This document shows, one piece after another, positions 16,147 through 24,091 of a stretch of 64,000 nt of DNA. The position numbers were made by a program, and so were the translations under genes. Location of the stretch: positions 73,454 to 137,453 of the forward strand of contig CAZGKT010000007.1 of the NCBI GenBank assembly GCA_964525605.1. The letters run 5' to 3'. The notes beneath the pieces are model-generated. The model made no database searches. It saw only the letters and a program-made list of their open reading frames with translations, and was not told the DNA's origin. Origin of the DNA: CAVTWJ01 sp964525605 (GTDB taxonomy: Bacteria; Oederibacteriota; Muellerivitia; Muellerivitales; Muellerivitaceae). The stretch's first letter is position 1, and the number at the start of each line of letters is the position of its first letter.

Positions 16147-17646
16147 TTAGAACTGCAACTGGAACATCATGCGTCCACAGGGAACGAGACCGATTCGGTA
16201 GTTAGCTCCGTTCGCGTTTCCGTAGGCGCCAGCTCCGATTCCCGAATTGGCTGAACCGGGCATCTCGGCGATCAGGTAGGTCCCGTCGTCGCTGTGCACA
16301 GCCGGGGTGTTGATCATGAAAATGGTTTCGGCCACCAGTTTGCAATCTCCATTCAGATGGCAGGTGATGGACGGAAAGGTAAGTTCATAGATCGGGGAGC
16401 TGTTGGTGAAAATGGGAGCCACGAAGGTTCTCGTGACGCCGGGGCTAATGAGAACTGGGGTCCCATTCGCGTTTCTTTGCGTATAGGTGCCCAGCATGTT
16501 GACGTCGGGGATCACCAGGGAGAAACGACCCGCGACTTCCCAGGGGTTGTCGCCGATGGAAGCCTGCAACTCGCCGCCGCCGATGTTGAGTGAATATTGG
16601 TTGCCAGCAATCTTGGTCGTAGCGGTCGGAGAATTCGAAACCCCAGGCTGGCTCAAGAGCGTGACCGGAGTCTCCAAGTTATACTCGGAAGGAACGGTCA
16701 TGACATATTGAGCGGCCATGACTTGGCCCTGCGCCGTAAAGGTGGTGTCGCCGACAGGAGTGCGGTATTGGAAATCAAAACCGGCCTGCCAGTAGGTGGC
16801 CTTGACGGGGGCAACCCCAGCCAAGCCCATGTAGGGGTTGAAAACGGACGAAATCAGCACGTTGCCGTATTCGCTGTTGGCGTTGAAGGTGGACAGGTAT
16901 CCGCCGCCCAATCCCAGGTCTTCGCTATGGCCCGCGTTGCTGTCTGCGGCCACGTAACCCGTGCCATGGAAGGCAAATTCACTCTTGGTCGGTTTGACGA
17001 AACCCGTTTGACGGGGATGGAAAGGATCGTCGTCGATCCCGTCGTTGTACCCGAGGCGCAGGAACATAGGAGTGGGAAAGTTCAAAACTTCCGGCAGGTA
17101 ACGCTGAATCACGTCCGGTCCGCCCTGGACCATTCCGCCCTGGCCATCCAGGTTGCCGATATGTCCGAAGAGGGCAATGCCCGTGTCATACCCCTGGTTG
17201 AAGAAGAGGTTGAAGATGGGGGACTTTTCCGCGAAAAGCAGGTTGCCCTCATAGTCAGCGCTTTCCAGGTTGCCAGGCACTTTGAACTGACCAATTTTCG
17301 CCGACACCATGTCGGGGATCAAAGGAATGTCCACGCTGGCATCCAGCAGGTTCAGCTGGTTGTTGGAGCTGTTGATGGCTTCTCCGCCGAAGGCCACTTC
17401 AAAATTCCACTTGTAGCCCTGGTAGCTGCCGCTGGTGAATAGGCGGTCTTCCTCGTCCCACAGGAATACCCGGAAGTGGTCACGGACTGGATCGACGGTG
17501 ACCAAATCCATATCGCCTACCAACTGGATGCGGCCTCCGAAATTCAAATCGAGATCGTCGTTCTTGAAGATCTCAGCGGCATTGGAGCGGGGCATAAAGC
17601 CCAGCAGCAACAGCACCGCCATCAACACTTTCTGTAAAGTTTTCAT
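16147..17646 (-). CDS. Outer-membrane porin, OprO/P-like
   Basis: 499 residues: a signal peptide (MKTLQKVLMAVLLLLGFMPRSNA), then a beta-barrel. The start region DLDLNFGGRIQLVGD and the alternating GYKWNFEVAFGG and SVDIPLIPDMVSAKIGQFKVP strands match phosphate-selective-porin-type barrels. It ends MMFQLQF, the C-terminal aromatic signal for BAM insertion. The start at 17646 is preferred: GGAGGAGAAG precedes it, while the longer frame to 17730 adds only basic residues. Middle gene of the YceI operon. Substrate unknown; homology to phosphate porins is by pattern only. Confidence 0.8.
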   Translation of the reverse strand: MKTLQKVLMAVLLLLGFMPRSNAAEIFKNDDLDLNFGGRIQLVGDMDLVTVDPVRDHFRVFLWDEEDRLFTSGSYQGYKWNFEVAFGGEAINSSNNQLNLLDASVDIPLIPDMVSAKIGQFKVPGNLESADYEGNLLFAEKSPIFNLFFNQGYDTGIALFGHIGNLDGQGGMVQGGPDVIQRYLPEVLNFPTPMFLRLGYNDGIDDDPFHPRQTGFVKPTKSEFAFHGTGYVAADSNAGHSEDLGLGGGYLSTFNANSEYGNVLISSVFNPYMGLAGVAPVKATYWQAGFDFQYRTPVGDTTFTAQGQVMAAQYVMTVPSEYNLETPVTLLSQPGVSNSPTATTKIAGNQYSLNIGGGELQASIGDNPWEVAGRFSLVIPDVNMLGTYTQRNANGTPVLISPGVTRTFVAPIFTNSSPIYELTFPSITCHLNGDCKLVAETIFMINTPAVHSDDGTYLIAEMPGSANSGIGAGAYGNANGANYRIGLVPCGRMMFQLQF

Positions 17647-17778
17647 CTTTCTTCTCCTCCGTTTTTTTACTGCGGTTTTTCGTTCCCTTGAACCAGGCTC
17701 CCCCAGGTTCACTGAAACGTTTTCTGCCACTTCTATCTTCCGAACCCCCTCAGGGAGAAAGCCCGGGTCATCGATCTC

Positions 17779-18558
17779 TTAATTCGCCGCCGCGTCCGTG
17801 GCCAGGGCGAACAACACGTCATAGTGAATTTCGATCTCGTCCGTGCACTTGATAGAAGTCACCAAGAGGTTGAACACGGGCGGGGTGACCTTGTAATCGG
17901 TCATCTTCAGTTTCTGAACTCCCTTGATTCGGATCACACCGTCCTTGACGGTGGTGTCGGCGGTCAAGACGATCGGCTGGGTCACGCCCGAGATGGTGAG
18001 CGTACCCTTGGCGGTCATCACATAAGTGTCGGCCGTGCTTCCGGCGGCCAGGGTTTCGCTTTCCAACACGAAGTTGATTTCGGAATATTGGGTGGTGTTC
18101 AGGGCCTTATAGGCGTTGTCATCCAAACCGGATTCGGTGGACTTCAAGAAGGTGACTGGAACGGTCAAGGCCATGGCCTGGGCCTTCCCCGCCGTCAATG
18201 CCGCCACAATTCCCGCGTCGGTACTCAACGAAGCGGCGGAAGCCTTAAGAACAGCCGAACCCTGGAGGGACTTGGCGCCCATTTCGTATTTGTGGAGAGT
18301 GGAATCACCCAGTAGGTAAAGAACACTTCCGGTTTTCAACGCGAGAAGGGATGCGCCTTTCTTGGCGGTGACACTCGCCACTGGACCCAGGGTCGTGGCG
18401 GGCCTTTCGGTTTTCGGAACCGAGGCGGTTCCGCCCATCAGCTGGTTTCCGCCCCACGAGCTTTTCGTTGGAACGGGAGTGGCGGTGGTATCCGCCCCGA
18501 CCAGGGCCGTGGATGCCGCGAGAATCGCGAGCGTGAGACCTGCGAATTTCACTTTCAT
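17779..18558 (-). CDS. Exported YceI-family protein
   Basis: 259 residues with a signal peptide and a 60-residue low-complexity stretch before the YceI lipocalin-like domain (residues about 85-255). Recognisable blocks are YLLGDSTLHKYEMGAKSLQGSAVL, VPVTFLKS, KGTLTISGVTQPI and IRIKGVQKLKMTDYKV. YceI proteins bind long isoprenoid chains in the periplasm. First gene of a three-gene leftward unit; AAAAGGAG is seven bases before the ATG. The Crp/Fnr-like palindrome lies about 127 bases upstream of its start. Confidence 0.88.
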   Translation of the reverse strand: MKVKFAGLTLAILAASTALVGADTTATPVPTKSSWGGNQLMGGTASVPKTERPATTLGPVASVTAKKGASLLALKTGSVLYLLGDSTLHKYEMGAKSLQGSAVLKASAASLSTDAGIVAALTAGKAQAMALTVPVTFLKSTESGLDDNAYKALNTTQYSEINFVLESETLAAGSTADTYVMTAKGTLTISGVTQPIVLTADTTVKDGVIRIKGVQKLKMTDYKVTPPVFNLLVTSIKCTDEIEIHYDVLFALATDAAAN

Positions 18559-18677
18559 TGTTTTCTCCTTTTGATTTCACTGATGTCTCCCGAGGACTGT
18601 CTCCTATCAGGTTAGGAAGCTTGTCCGCGAGAAGTAAGACTGTTGAGCATGTTTTAGAACAATGAACGAATTCGCAA

Positions 18678-18693
18678 TGTGATGAATATCACA
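18678..18693. promoter_or_regulatory. Perfect Crp/Fnr-type operator
   Basis: TGTGATGAATATCACA is a perfect palindrome matching TGTGA-N6-TCACA, the consensus for Crp-family regulators (Fnr-type sites are TTGAT-N4-ATCAA). It lies in the 341-bp divergent region between the YceI operon and a zinc-ribbon protein gene, closer to the former. Confidence 0.6.
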
Positions 18694-18780
18694 CTAGACA
18701 ATATTTAGCCGAATAAATGGTTAGTAGGTAACTATTGGTAACTAGATAGCAAAAGGAGAAAATCTTTAAAAATGCCCCTA

Positions 18781-18795
18781 ATGTCACATTGACAT
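18781..18795. promoter_or_regulatory. ATGTCA-N3-TGACAT palindrome
   Basis: ATGTCACATTGACAT has perfect 6-base inverted arms around CAT. It shares the divergent region with the Crp-type site, 105 bases upstream of the gene at 18900. The repressor or activator is unknown. Confidence 0.4.
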
Positions 18796-18899
18796 TTTTG
18801 AAAACACCGGCGGGAGATGCGAGAAGGGGTGTCCATTTTATATGATGGTGATCATAGAGCGGGTGGCGAGTCCGGGATGGTCGGAGGAAAAGGGAAACG

Positions 18900-19238
18900 A
18901 TGGATGGGTTTTGGCTTCAACGCGTACCGTGGGGAAAATTTTTTCTCCTCTGGTTTCTGGCGATCCTCATGGCCGCTTGTCTCCTGTGGCTTCACTACGC
19001 CTTCAGCGCCCCAATGCTTCCGCCCCTTGAAATATTCTCGGCCGCGTCAGGGTTGGGATTGCTTTGGGCCACTAGCCGCCCACGCTGGAAGAAGGCCTAC
19101 TGCGCCTGGTGCGGGGCGAAAGTTCAGGCGAAGGAAATGCGCATAAACGAGAAGGGAACCCTATTTATTTTTGTCTGCGGGGCTTGCGGGCACGTCACAG
19201 AAAAACAATTGGTTCCTGACGGGTCCCACGCCGCGTAA
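18900..19238 (+). CDS. Membrane protein with zinc-ribbon-like cysteines
   Basis: 112 residues. Two hydrophobic segments (about 16-35 and 44-57) form a hairpin in the membrane, followed by a C-terminal domain with CAWCGAKV and CGACGHV, a CxxC...CxxC spacing of about 25 residues as in small zinc ribbons. GGAGGAAAAGGG precedes the ATG. It is divergent from the YceI operon. Function unknown. Confidence 0.65.
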   Translation: MDGFWLQRVPWGKFFLLWFLAILMAACLLWLHYAFSAPMLPPLEIFSAASGLGLLWATSRPRWKKAYCAWCGAKVQAKEMRINEKGTLFIFVCGACGHVTEKQLVPDGSHAA

Positions 19239-19328
19239 GCGCCGTTGGGGTGGTCAATCCCATTCGACGTCAAAATCGGCTATGATTATTCAGCCATTTG
19301 ACGCAGTTTCGGGAAAGGAAAGACCGCC

Positions 19329-19943
19329 ATGAGCGATAAAGAACCTAAAACACAAAGCCGATCCCCCTTGCGGCTTCTTTTATTCGAGGCGCTGGCCCTG
19401 GGCGGGTATCTCTACCTTCGAAACCATCCCCTCGCCGATACCTTTTGGGATTTGAATTTCCGAACCAACGCCTTAATCTTTATGACCGCTTATCCCCTTC
19501 TCTTTGTTTACCGCTGGAAGGTGGCGGGGGGATGTCTGGGCATGATCCTCTGGCCCCTCAGTTATGTTTTGAGCCTGGGGCTGGGCATTTCCTGTTATCT
19601 GTGGATCATCTTTTGTTTTTATTACCTGGGAAGTCCTTTCTTCAAAGTCTTGACGGAACATGGGATCGTCTTGGGGCTCATCTTCGCACTGGTTTATTTC
19701 CCCCTGCTGGAACCCATCCTGGGCGTCAGCAAGAAATATTTTTCCTTCCCACGAACTTTGTGGATTCTTTTGTTCTCGGCTTTTGGCGGGTTCCTCGGCT
19801 ACCTGCTCGGCCAGTTCGTCATCAAAAAAGTGGGGATATCCCCGGTGAACCAAAGCCATTTGTTTCTCCTATGGCTCGGTCTCGTATTCATGGGGGCCGC
19901 CGTGGGCGCTTTGGGAGCCCAACGCAAGGGCGGCGATTCTTAG
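19329..19943 (+). CDS. Polytopic membrane protein, unknown
   Basis: 204 residues with six to seven membrane helices after a 15-residue polar start, and a short basic C-terminus (GAQRKGGDS). No transporter motif is recognised. The ATG has GGAAAGGA upstream. It is separate from its neighbours by about 90 bases each side. Confidence 0.65.
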   Translation: MSDKEPKTQSRSPLRLLLFEALALGGYLYLRNHPLADTFWDLNFRTNALIFMTAYPLLFVYRWKVAGGCLGMILWPLSYVLSLGLGISCYLWIIFCFYYLGSPFFKVLTEHGIVLGLIFALVYFPLLEPILGVSKKYFSFPRTLWILLFSAFGGFLGYLLGQFVIKKVGISPVNQSHLFLLWLGLVFMGAAVGALGAQRKGGDS

Positions 19944-20083
19944 AAGGGGACTGGAAATAACTGCCCCCTATCGGCTAAAAGAGTGTAACTTTTATTCTTC
20001 CCTCTACATATATATAGATGTCTTCCAATTGTGAACGTGTTGACGAACGGGGAAAGAATTCAAAAAAACGAGGAGAATGCCAA

Positions 20084-20398
20084 ATGAAAAGAATCATAAA
20101 TCTGGCTCTGACAGGAGTCTTCTTGTTGGCTGTTCATTCGGTTTGGGCGGACGATATGGCAACAGGAACCAAGGACACCCCGGCTATGGCTGCCACACCG
20201 ATGGCGACACCGGCCATGAAAGCCAAAAAAAAGAAGGCCAAGAAGGTGGCCATGAAGACGATTTGGGTCTGCCCCATGGGCGATTACACAGGAGATAAGC
20301 CCGGGAAATGCCCCAATTGTCAAATGGATCTGGTGAAAAAGGAAGTTCCGGCTGACACGGGGAAGGCGCCAGCCACCCCGACTGAAAAGATGAACTAA
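20084..20398 (+). CDS. Exported heavy-metal-binding-domain protein
   Basis: 104 residues: signal peptide to about residue 22, then an Ala/Thr/Met-rich and Lys-rich stretch (KAKKKKAKKVA), then a small domain IWVCPMGDYTGDKPGKCPNCQMDLV. The pattern CPM-x-GKCPxCxMxL is the heavy-metal-binding domain found at the ends of copper/silver efflux proteins, where Cys and Met ligate Cu(I). Here it is a stand-alone periplasmic form, perhaps a metal buffer or chaperone. The start at 20084 has GAGGAG upstream. A clear terminator follows. Confidence 0.8.
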   Translation: MKRIINLALTGVFLLAVHSVWADDMATGTKDTPAMAATPMATPAMKAKKKKAKKVAMKTIWVCPMGDYTGDKPGKCPNCQMDLVKKEVPADTGKAPATPTEKMN

Positions 20399-20429
20399 AC
20401 GGATTTCATTCCAACTTTTTTAAAACCCA

Positions 20430-20455
20430 GGCGGCCCTTCAAGGCCGCCTTTTTT
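20430..20455 (+). terminator. Rho-independent terminator
   Basis: GGCGGCC (20430-20436), a six-base loop and GGCCGCC (20443-20449) are followed directly by six T residues. It closes the heavy-metal-binding-domain gene. Confidence 0.85.
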
Positions 20456-20526
20456 ATATCAGACATCAACCCATTTCGTGGAACGACGGTGTGCTTAAAA
20501 CCCTGTCGGTATGATGAAAGTCCTAT

Positions 20527-20540
20527 AGGGTTTTAACCCT
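20527..20540. promoter_or_regulatory. AGGGTT-N2-AACCCT inverted repeat
   Basis: AGGGTTTTAACCCT lies 68 bases before the HEAT-like protein gene. It is operator-like but unassigned. Confidence 0.25.
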
Positions 20541-20607
20541 AAAGGGTAAAAGAATTAGGGGTAAGCATCGTATTAAATACCCCAAACCTTCCTGAAAGAA
20601 GGCTTAC

Positions 20608-22818
20608 GTGCTCCAACCCGAACAAGCCAAAGCCGCCGCCATCCTGGTGCGTGAATTACGCATCGCTTTCTCCAATTATTTCCTTTATTCGGCTGATAAC
20701 TCCATGGTGAAGCAGTCCCTGGAAAAGTTTCTCGCGGTTCTGGGAGACCTTTTCAAAAGCCTTTCGGCCGTTTCATTGGGTGAATCGGAGGGCCGTTTGG
20801 TGGTGGAGGGGACCGCCCTGGACGAACGGGCCACGGGTTCCACCAACATGATCAAAGATCTTTTCCTGACCCACAAGATCCACAGCATGACCTTCCAACC
20901 GGGCCTGCAATTGGATGAACTCCAGAAATTCTTCGAGTTGTTGAAACCGCGGGCCCTGCCCCCGGGCCAGACCCTGTTCCAGGCTGCGGAGGCCAAGGGG
21001 ATCGCCAACATCAAGGTAAACGAAAAGATGTTCGTGGCGGTCAAGGAGGGGGAAAGGGTGGTGGCCGCCGGGACAGCGTTGGATGGCTTGGAAAAAGAAG
21101 AAAACTTCCAGGAAGCCCTGGAGGCCCTGCAGTATTTTCTCCAGATCTTTGCCCGGGTGAATCCATCTTCCAATAAGAAGGAAGTAGCCCGCAAAATGAT
21201 GGGCCAGATGGGGGGCATTCTCAGCGAGGACGATTTCAAAGAAGTGGGGTTTCCCGTTCCCGCCCCGACGGCGGAAGCTCAGGGAAATTGGGGTCAGATC
21301 ATGGGCGCTTTCCTGGCCATGAAAAACAACCTGGCGTCTGTCAAGGCGCCGGAACAATTGGCGTCGGTTCAGATGTCCATGGATGATCTGCTCAAAAAGC
21401 TGGTCCTCATGGGAGAAAGCCAGGGATTTGGAACCGGAACGGGCGGGGGGACGGGTGGAGGGTCAGGCTTTAGTGAACCCGACGCGACCGAGGAACGGTT
21501 CACCCTATTCGAGACCGACCCGGTCTTGAGTGCCCTGGACGAGAACGACTTTTCCAAACTGACACTGGCGGCCACCGAGGGGCAGGTGGTCCAGCGCCTT
21601 CCCCGGCTTCAGGAATCAACCGAACAGGAGCGTTTTGTGAAATTGTGGAACGGGCTCTGGCGTTCGGCCATGGGAGAACCGGGGGAGGCGAGAAATGTAA
21701 CCCTCCGGCATCTGCTCCGGCTCGATTGGGCAAAACTGCCCGAGCCCCTCCAAAAATCGGGTTTGAGTAAGGTTCGGGAACTGTTCGGAACCGGGCAAAC
21801 TGCGGAGTCCTTTCCCCTGGTGATGTCCCTTTATCAAAACTGGGTGACCAAGGACTTGACTGACCCCGATTGGCCCGAGTTGATCCTGGGGGCTTCCGCC
21901 CTCAAGGGCATCGCGTTCCGGGCGGAGCAGGAATTCGAGAACCAGTCCGCCCAGGCGAAAACCACCCTGGAATCGGTATTTTCACGCCACGCCCTGGACC
22001 AGTTGGACGCCCTCTATGTCGCTCCGGGAAAAGAACCGGAAACCCGGGAAAGACTATTCATCGTTTTGGATTTCTTGACCGGACCCTTCTTTATCCAGAG
22101 AGCCATGGATAGCCCGGCGGATTCTCCTGCCTTCCAGAAGGCCTTCAGCTGGCTGGATCGGTTTCAGACACTCCAGGTTCCGGTTCTGGAAAGGTGGTTC
22201 CAGGCCGGCGCGCCCTCGGACCGCATACGTCTCTTTTTGGAAATGTTCAAAAAAATGCCTCCATCCGCAACCCTGTTCGATTTGTTCAACAAGAATTGGG
22301 CGAATTTTTCCATGGACCAAAAACTGCAGGTCATGGAAATCGCGTTTCGATGGCGTCTGAGCGTCTTCCGCCCCCGACTCATTGAACTCGTGGGGGCTCT
22401 CGATAAAAACCTTTCGATACCGGCCTTGCGATCGTTATCCAAAATCGGCTTGGAGGGCGATTCCCTCGCGATCGTGGAGGCCGTCAAAGCCTATGGGCCG
22501 GATAATCCGGAAAGGGACGAGTTTTGGATCGAGGCCTGCCGGGTCCTCGGGGACCTGGCCGAAGCCTACACCATCAATACCCTCGTGGAATGGGCGGATG
22601 GCTATCGGTTTCTTGAGAAAAAAGGCGAAAGGCCCATGGCCGTGCGGGAAGCGGCGGTGGAGGCCCTGGGACATTTCCGCTCTCAATATGTCCACAAATT
22701 TCTTTTGAAACTGGAAAAGGACGCCGAAAAAGAATTGCGTCCCTTGGTGGAACAGGCCCTGAAAGGGGTCAATGAAAAACTGGCGGAAGAATCGACCAGC
22801 TACGAGCAGTTGGAATAA
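20608..22818 (+). CDS. Large cytoplasmic protein with HEAT-like C-terminus
   Basis: 736 residues with no signal peptide or membrane segment. Residues 1 to about 170 form a helical domain (VRELRIAFSNYFLYSADNSMV...) containing an EGRLVVEGTALDER beta-hairpin, a pattern I associate with HEAT-repeat regulatory proteins that also contain this N-terminal module. A Gly-rich linker (GTGGGTGGGSG) lies near residue 280. The C-terminal 170 residues include repeated paired helices (ALRSLSKIGLEGDSLAIVEAV; VREAAVEALGHFRSQYVHKFL) like HEAT/PBS-lyase repeats. Probably a scaffold. GTG start with AGAAGG upstream. Confidence 0.65.
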   Translation: MLQPEQAKAAAILVRELRIAFSNYFLYSADNSMVKQSLEKFLAVLGDLFKSLSAVSLGESEGRLVVEGTALDERATGSTNMIKDLFLTHKIHSMTFQPGLQLDELQKFFELLKPRALPPGQTLFQAAEAKGIANIKVNEKMFVAVKEGERVVAAGTALDGLEKEENFQEALEALQYFLQIFARVNPSSNKKEVARKMMGQMGGILSEDDFKEVGFPVPAPTAEAQGNWGQIMGAFLAMKNNLASVKAPEQLASVQMSMDDLLKKLVLMGESQGFGTGTGGGTGGGSGFSEPDATEERFTLFETDPVLSALDENDFSKLTLAATEGQVVQRLPRLQESTEQERFVKLWNGLWRSAMGEPGEARNVTLRHLLRLDWAKLPEPLQKSGLSKVRELFGTGQTAESFPLVMSLYQNWVTKDLTDPDWPELILGASALKGIAFRAEQEFENQSAQAKTTLESVFSRHALDQLDALYVAPGKEPETRERLFIVLDFLTGPFFIQRAMDSPADSPAFQKAFSWLDRFQTLQVPVLERWFQAGAPSDRIRLFLEMFKKMPPSATLFDLFNKNWANFSMDQKLQVMEIAFRWRLSVFRPRLIELVGALDKNLSIPALRSLSKIGLEGDSLAIVEAVKAYGPDNPERDEFWIEACRVLGDLAEAYTINTLVEWADGYRFLEKKGERPMAVREAAVEALGHFRSQYVHKFLLKLEKDAEKELRPLVEQALKGVNEKLAEESTSYEQLE

Positions 22819-22938
22819 TTTTTAAAAATCGCTTCTTTTGGTCGCTTTCAGGCGCTTTTATACGCTCGTCAGAGCGGTGAGAGAATCTTAAAGTAGGCAC
22901 GCGCTTGAAGGCGTTTGAACAATGATTGGGAGTTGACC

Positions 22939-23118
22939 ATGGATTGCCGAGCGGCTCATGTTCACTTGAATGATTACTTGCGGGGAACCCTTGATACGGG
23001 TGAAGCGGCCTGGTTCAAGGAACATATTCAGGATTGCCCCGATTGTTTTCTCCTGGATCGGGAAAACCGAAAACAGTACATCAACCAATGGGTTTTGTGC
23101 CAGGAACAGACCGCATGA
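22939..23118 (+). CDS. Small zinc-finger protein, anti-sigma-factor-like
   Basis: 59 residues. C3 plus H29-x3-C33-x2-C36 (HIQDCPDC) and the LNDYLRGTLDTGEAAWFKEH helix fit the zf-HC2 zinc-binding domain of ZAS anti-sigma factors. Unlike full anti-sigma factors there is no membrane helix or C-terminal sensor, and no sigma factor gene is next to it. GGGAG is six bases before ATG 22939. It may be a free-standing regulator; the partner is unknown. Confidence 0.65.
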   Translation: MDCRAAHVHLNDYLRGTLDTGEAAWFKEHIQDCPDCFLLDRENRKQYINQWVLCQEQTA

Positions 23119-23132
23119 AAGAAAAACCTCTT

Positions 23133-23855
23133 CTATTTTCCTAAGCGCACCTTCAACGGACGAAGGATGGCCGCTCCCTTTAAGTTAATTTTCGCGAGAT
23201 AAGCACCCAAATAAACATTCTTATGAGAAGCTTGGCGTAAGGTTTCAGCAAACAGCGGGTCCGTATCCTCCTTGGGCCCCACGGCGGAGGCATGGGGGTT
23301 CTGAACCACAAAGAAAACAAGTGCTTGAGTCTTCGGTTTCTGGGCTAATTCCATCAATTCTCGCAGGTGTTTGGAAGCCCTTTCCGAGGGGGCGTCGGGG
23401 AAGCGGGCGGTTCCATCCTTTTCCACCAGGGTCGCGCATTTCACTTCCACCCAGGCGGTTTGGCCCGTCGCGCGGTTGGTTCCCTTGAAATCAAAGCGGG
23501 TGTGGGCGTTCAGGGGAACTTCAGCTTTCAATTGGTCATAGGCCTTTAATTCCGGAATTTGATTTTTCTCCCAGGCTTCCTTTAATAGAAGGGGAGCGAT
23601 ATTGGCCTCGATGCAAACCCACTTTCCCCGGTGACGGGCGAGCCGGACTGAAAAGCGGGTTTTTCTATTGCGGGAGCCCGGGGAGCCGTGATCCACGAGA
23701 ATGATTCCGGCTCCCGGATAAAGCAATTCCCTCAAGCGCCCGGAATTAGGAACGTGACAGTATTCCTTTCGCCCATTCACCCGAACCTGTGCCCCGAAAC
23801 GGTGAAGCCGCTCCAAAAACACGCCTTCGGTCAATTGTTTTTCCGGCCAACGCAT
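23133..23855 (-). CDS. sfsA: SfsA family protein
   Basis: 240 residues, close to the 230-240 typical of SfsA. It contains the OB-like N-terminus (VFLERLHRFGAQVRVNG, then HVPNSGRL) and the nuclease-like core (RFDF, VEVKCATLV, ARFPDAPSERASKHLREL). SfsA was named for sugar fermentation stimulation in E. coli; the core resembles restriction-like nucleases, but the biochemical role is not settled. The gene is convergent with the small zinc-finger gene; the start lies in a structured divergent region. Confidence 0.93.
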   Translation of the reverse strand: MRWPEKQLTEGVFLERLHRFGAQVRVNGRKEYCHVPNSGRLRELLYPGAGIILVDHGSPGSRNRKTRFSVRLARHRGKWVCIEANIAPLLLKEAWEKNQIPELKAYDQLKAEVPLNAHTRFDFKGTNRATGQTAWVEVKCATLVEKDGTARFPDAPSERASKHLRELMELAQKPKTQALVFFVVQNPHASAVGPKEDTDPLFAETLRQASHKNVYLGAYLAKINLKGAAILRPLKVRLGK

Positions 23856-23974
23856 TTTCGACCCCCAATCCCATCCGAATTTCTTGAAAATTACCCGCTT
23901 TTATTAAAGGTGGGGTATCCTTTTCTGGGTAAATAAAATTGTTGTTTAACCCTGTAGCAGCCACGGAGTTGGGA

Positions 23975-24016
23975 GCAAATCGTTTTAAACCCATTGTTTT
24001 TAAAAGGGTGATTTGC
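23975..24016. repeat. GCAAATC inverted repeat
   Basis: GCAAATC (23975-23981) and GATTTGC (24010-24016) are perfect inverted arms around an AT-rich centre. It is the first of two structures between sfsA and the barrel protein gene. Confidence 0.4.
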
Positions 24017-24027
24017 GACTAAGATAT

Positions 24028-24054
24028 GAAAAAGTCCGTTGTGGGGACTTTTTC
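24028..24054. terminator. Strong hairpin with A- and T-runs
   Basis: GAAAAAGTCC (24028-24037), a seven-base loop, and GGACTTTTTC (24045-24054) form a perfect 10-bp stem with A-run on one side and T-run on the other. This is the shape of a bidirectional terminator, but it sits between divergent gene starts, 38 bases before the downstream GTG. It could be an attenuator or a leftover terminator. Confidence 0.55.
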
Positions 24055-24091
24055 AACATCCTGCTAAACTAAACCTGTCTTTATTTTTAGC

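Noticed and set aside
16597..17442. 281-codon open frame on the plus strand opposite the porin
   Set aside because: The porin has signal peptide, barrel strands and C-terminal F; the opposite frame has no start signal or motif.
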